A stretch of 7,569 bases of DNA from Helicobacter sp. Its GTDB lineage: Bacteria > Campylobacterota > Campylobacteria > Campylobacterales > Helicobacteraceae. Both the position numbers and the translations under genes were made by a program. The DNA is taken from the NCBI GenBank assembly GCA_014799985.1, contig JAAVGZ010000052.1, positions 1-7,569 on the forward strand, given 5' to 3'. Shown here one piece after another: positions 6,433-7,569 of this stretch (position 1 is the first letter of the stretch; the number at the start of each line of letters is the position of its first letter). The notes beneath the pieces are model-generated. The model did no database searches and was not told the DNA's origin. It worked only from the letters and a program-made list of their open reading frames with translations.

Positions 6433-6449
6433 AAGCCTATGATGGCTTA
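6433..6449 (-). terminator. Short hairpin plus T-run between rpmB and kchA (possible attenuator)
   Basis: On the minus strand the rpmB stop TAA runs into AAGCC-ATCATA-GGCTT, a 5-bp stem with a 6-nt loop, and the GGC is followed by five T residues. The arrangement resembles a weak intrinsic terminator. It also contains the only ribosome-binding-like AGG for kchA. It could lower kchA relative to rpmB by partial termination or by hiding the start site. The stem is short, so this is tentative. Confidence 0.3.
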
Positions 6450-6638
6450 GGCGCGGTTTTTCTTGAGCGTCCTTAGCGCTGACGCGGCAACGCGAATCTT
6501 CACGCGCGTGCCGTCCTCGAGCTGGATTCTCACGGTGCGCAAGTTGGGCAATAGCCGCCGCTTGGTCTTGTTGTTTGCATGGCTCACATTGTTGCCAACC
6601 ATGGGGGATTTGCCTGAATACATACATCGTCTTGCCAT
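6447..6638 (-). CDS. rpmB: 50S ribosomal protein L28
   Basis: L28 is a small basic component of the large ribosomal subunit. The 63-residue protein shows the family pattern: MARRCMYSGKSP at the start, then the conserved block VGNNVSHANNKTKRRLLPNL (14-33) and a C-terminal VAASALRTLKK. Only one cysteine (Cys5) is present, so it is the form without the zinc-binding cysteine pairs. The start is supported by AAAGG 7 nt upstream. It is the first gene of the minus-strand run. In H. pylori, as I recall, rpmB also sits directly before the potassium channel gene. Confidence 0.96.
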   Translation of the reverse strand: MARRCMYSGKSPMVGNNVSHANNKTKRRLLPNLRTVRIQLEDGTRVKIRVAASALRTLKKNRA

Positions 6639-6674
6639 TATGAAGCCTTTCGTGTTTAAGAATTGTTTGGAAAG

Positions 6675-6696
6675 TTAGGCGAAGATTTTAGCCTAA
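6675..6696. promoter_or_regulatory. Inverted repeat overlapping a possible rpmB -10 element
   Basis: The arms TTAGGC (6675-6680) and GCCTAA (6691-6696) flank a 10-nt AT-rich loop. On the minus strand the loop starts with TAAAAT (6690-6685), which would be a reasonable -10 for rpmB about 50 nt before its ATG; no clear -35 is seen. A palindrome over a -10 can be an operator, and it lies between two divergent genes (rpmB and the thioredoxin-like gene). It could equally be a chance hairpin. Confidence 0.35.
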
Positions 6697-6740
6697 AAAG
6701 AAGCAAAGAATGCTTAAATCTCCCCACAAGGAATCACCAA

Positions 6741-7502
6741 ATGCACCACAAAATCCTCATCTATTGCCTGCTCACCCTCGTTTGCGGCGCACAGCTGTTT
6801 GGCGCGAGCTTCGAAGAGAATCTCGCCCAAATCCTCTCGCAAACGGGGCACAAAGTCAAGATTATTGCGTCCAAACCGCTCGTTGGCATGAACGACATGC
6901 GCATCGTCAATGTCGAGTTTAGCAACGCCACAGGCGCGCAGCGCACGCCCTTTCTCGCCACAGCTGACGGCAAGGGCGCGGTGATTTTCAACGCCCTCTT
7001 TTTCAGCGCCAACAAGGAGCAAAACGAGGCGATTATCGAATCGATGCTAAGCGAGATTGACGCGTTCAACCAAAGCAAGAAAAATGCGTTGCTCAACGCG
7101 CTGTTCGAGAGCTTTCCGAGCGAGCGCTTTGTCGAGATTCCGTCTAAAAACAAGAACGCGACACAAACGACAATCATTGTCTCGAGCCCCGATTGCCCCT
7201 ACTGCCGCGAGGAGCTCGCCAAGCTCGACAAGCGGCTTGCGACAAGCAATGTCAAGATGGTGATTGTCCCGCTGAATGGGCAAGAATCGTATGTGCGTGC
7301 GCAGATTCTCATAAACGAGCTGCAAAAGGCGAACACAACGGCGCGCAAGATTGAGATTCTAAAGAAAATCTATGCGCCAAGCTATCAGATTCCCGAGAAG
7401 CAAAAGACGATAGACACGAGCTTTGTCGCGCAGAATGCCGAGATGGTGTTCAAATCGGGGCTTATTCGCAGCGTTCCGTATATTCATATTGTGGGGCAAT
7501 AG
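6741..7502 (+). CDS. Periplasmic DsbC/DsbG-like thiol:disulfide interchange protein (HP0231/Cj1380-like)
   Basis: The 253-residue exported protein has a thioredoxin fold. Residues 1-22 are a signal peptide: two His and a Lys, a hydrophobic stretch ILIYCLLTLVCGAQLF, then cleavage probably near Ala22. Residues about 23-135 form an N-terminal region suited to a dimerisation domain plus helical linker. The thioredoxin domain follows, with active site CPYC (152-155) and the cis-proline in SVP (Pro246). The active-site cysteines are the only ones in the mature protein. The likely role is disulfide formation or isomerisation of periplasmic proteins, but which of the two cannot be read from sequence. 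The start at 6741 has AAGGA 8 nt upstream and begins the signal peptide. An in-frame ATG at 6663 would place 26 charged residues in front of it and is not believed. Confidence 0.88.
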   Translation: MHHKILIYCLLTLVCGAQLFGASFEENLAQILSQTGHKVKIIASKPLVGMNDMRIVNVEFSNATGAQRTPFLATADGKGAVIFNALFFSANKEQNEAIIESMLSEIDAFNQSKKNALLNALFESFPSERFVEIPSKNKNATQTTIIVSSPDCPYCREELAKLDKRLATSNVKMVIVPLNGQESYVRAQILINELQKANTTARKIEILKKIYAPSYQIPEKQKTIDTSFVAQNAEMVFKSGLIRSVPYIHIVGQ

Positions 7503-7508
7503 TTAGGC

Positions 7509-7556
7509 GCGGTTTCAACCGCACGCGTTGGGTGCGACTTTAGTCGCACCTCTGAT
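7509..7556. repeat. Hairpin repeat element, right copy (two tandem hairpins)
   Basis: Seven bases after the stop of the thioredoxin-like gene come two tight hairpins: GCGGTT-TC-AACCGC (7509-7522) and GGTGCGACT-TT-AGTCGCACC (7531-7550). The second hairpin and its CACCTCTGA edge (7548-7556) match the element at 134-183 in the same orientation. The TCAGAGGTG left edge of that copy is not found here, so this copy is diverged or truncated on its left. The position suggests transcript-end protection or termination, although the T-tract is poor. Confidence 0.65.
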
Positions 7557-7569
7557 TGTTTATATTGAA

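Noticed and set aside
6663..6740. N-terminal extension of the thioredoxin-like protein
   Set aside because: It would bury the signal peptide behind 26 charged residues, and the ribosome binding site fits the ATG at 6741.
6767..6800. Lipoprotein signal in the thioredoxin-like protein
   Set aside because: The cysteine in LTLVCGA lacks the Leu-Ala/Ser-Gly/Ala context of a lipobox.

Overview
This window most likely comes from a Helicobacter or Helicobacter-like member of the Campylobacterota with GC near 50%. The evidence is the look of the proteins: PanB and RuvB resemble Helicobacter forms, an L28 gene sits directly upstream of an HpKchA-type potassium channel with a TTTGFGAL filter, and there are a DsbG/HP0231-like periplasmic thioredoxin and a Campylobacter Cj1417-like glutaminase. 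The presence of argJ argues against H. pylori, which lacks arginine biosynthesis. The species cannot be named from the window.

Layout. Positions 1-335 carry no gene. They hold two ~100-bp direct repeats, each bounded by an 11-bp terminal inverted repeat, with a ~50-bp hairpin element between them. Next come a class I glutamine amidotransferase-like gene on the minus strand (336-980) and, divergently, panB (1048-1833) and ruvB (TTG start at 1842, stop at 2834). The ruvB stop and the stop of the opposing gene share a single CTAG tetranucleotide. The minus strand then carries a tight five-gene run, read from right to left: rpmB (6638-6447), the K+ channel kchA (6427-5294), argJ (5301-4084), an uncharacterised protein with a C-terminal HTH-like segment (4071-3445) and an uncharacterised membrane protein (about 3436-2831). 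Divergent from rpmB is an exported DsbG/C-like protein (6741-7502). It is followed by a second copy of the hairpin element at the right end of the window.

How the genes work together. They are mostly housekeeping: pantothenate synthesis, Holliday junction migration, a ribosomal protein, potassium conductance, the ornithine/acetylglutamate step of arginine synthesis, and periplasmic thiol chemistry. They look co-transcribed rather than functionally linked. The amidotransferase is the most specialised gene. It resembles the gamma-glutamyl-CDP-amidate hydrolase of capsule phosphoramidate synthesis but has none of its partner genes in view.

The most notable signals are not gene content. First, the whole window contains no GATC and no GGCC, with synonymous codons chosen to avoid them. 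Second, a near-perfect Shine-Dalgarno/ATG lies inside kchA exactly at the membrane/RCK boundary and could give a separate soluble gating-ring subunit, as known for MthK. Third, the structured repeat elements sit next to gene 3' ends at both edges of the window.
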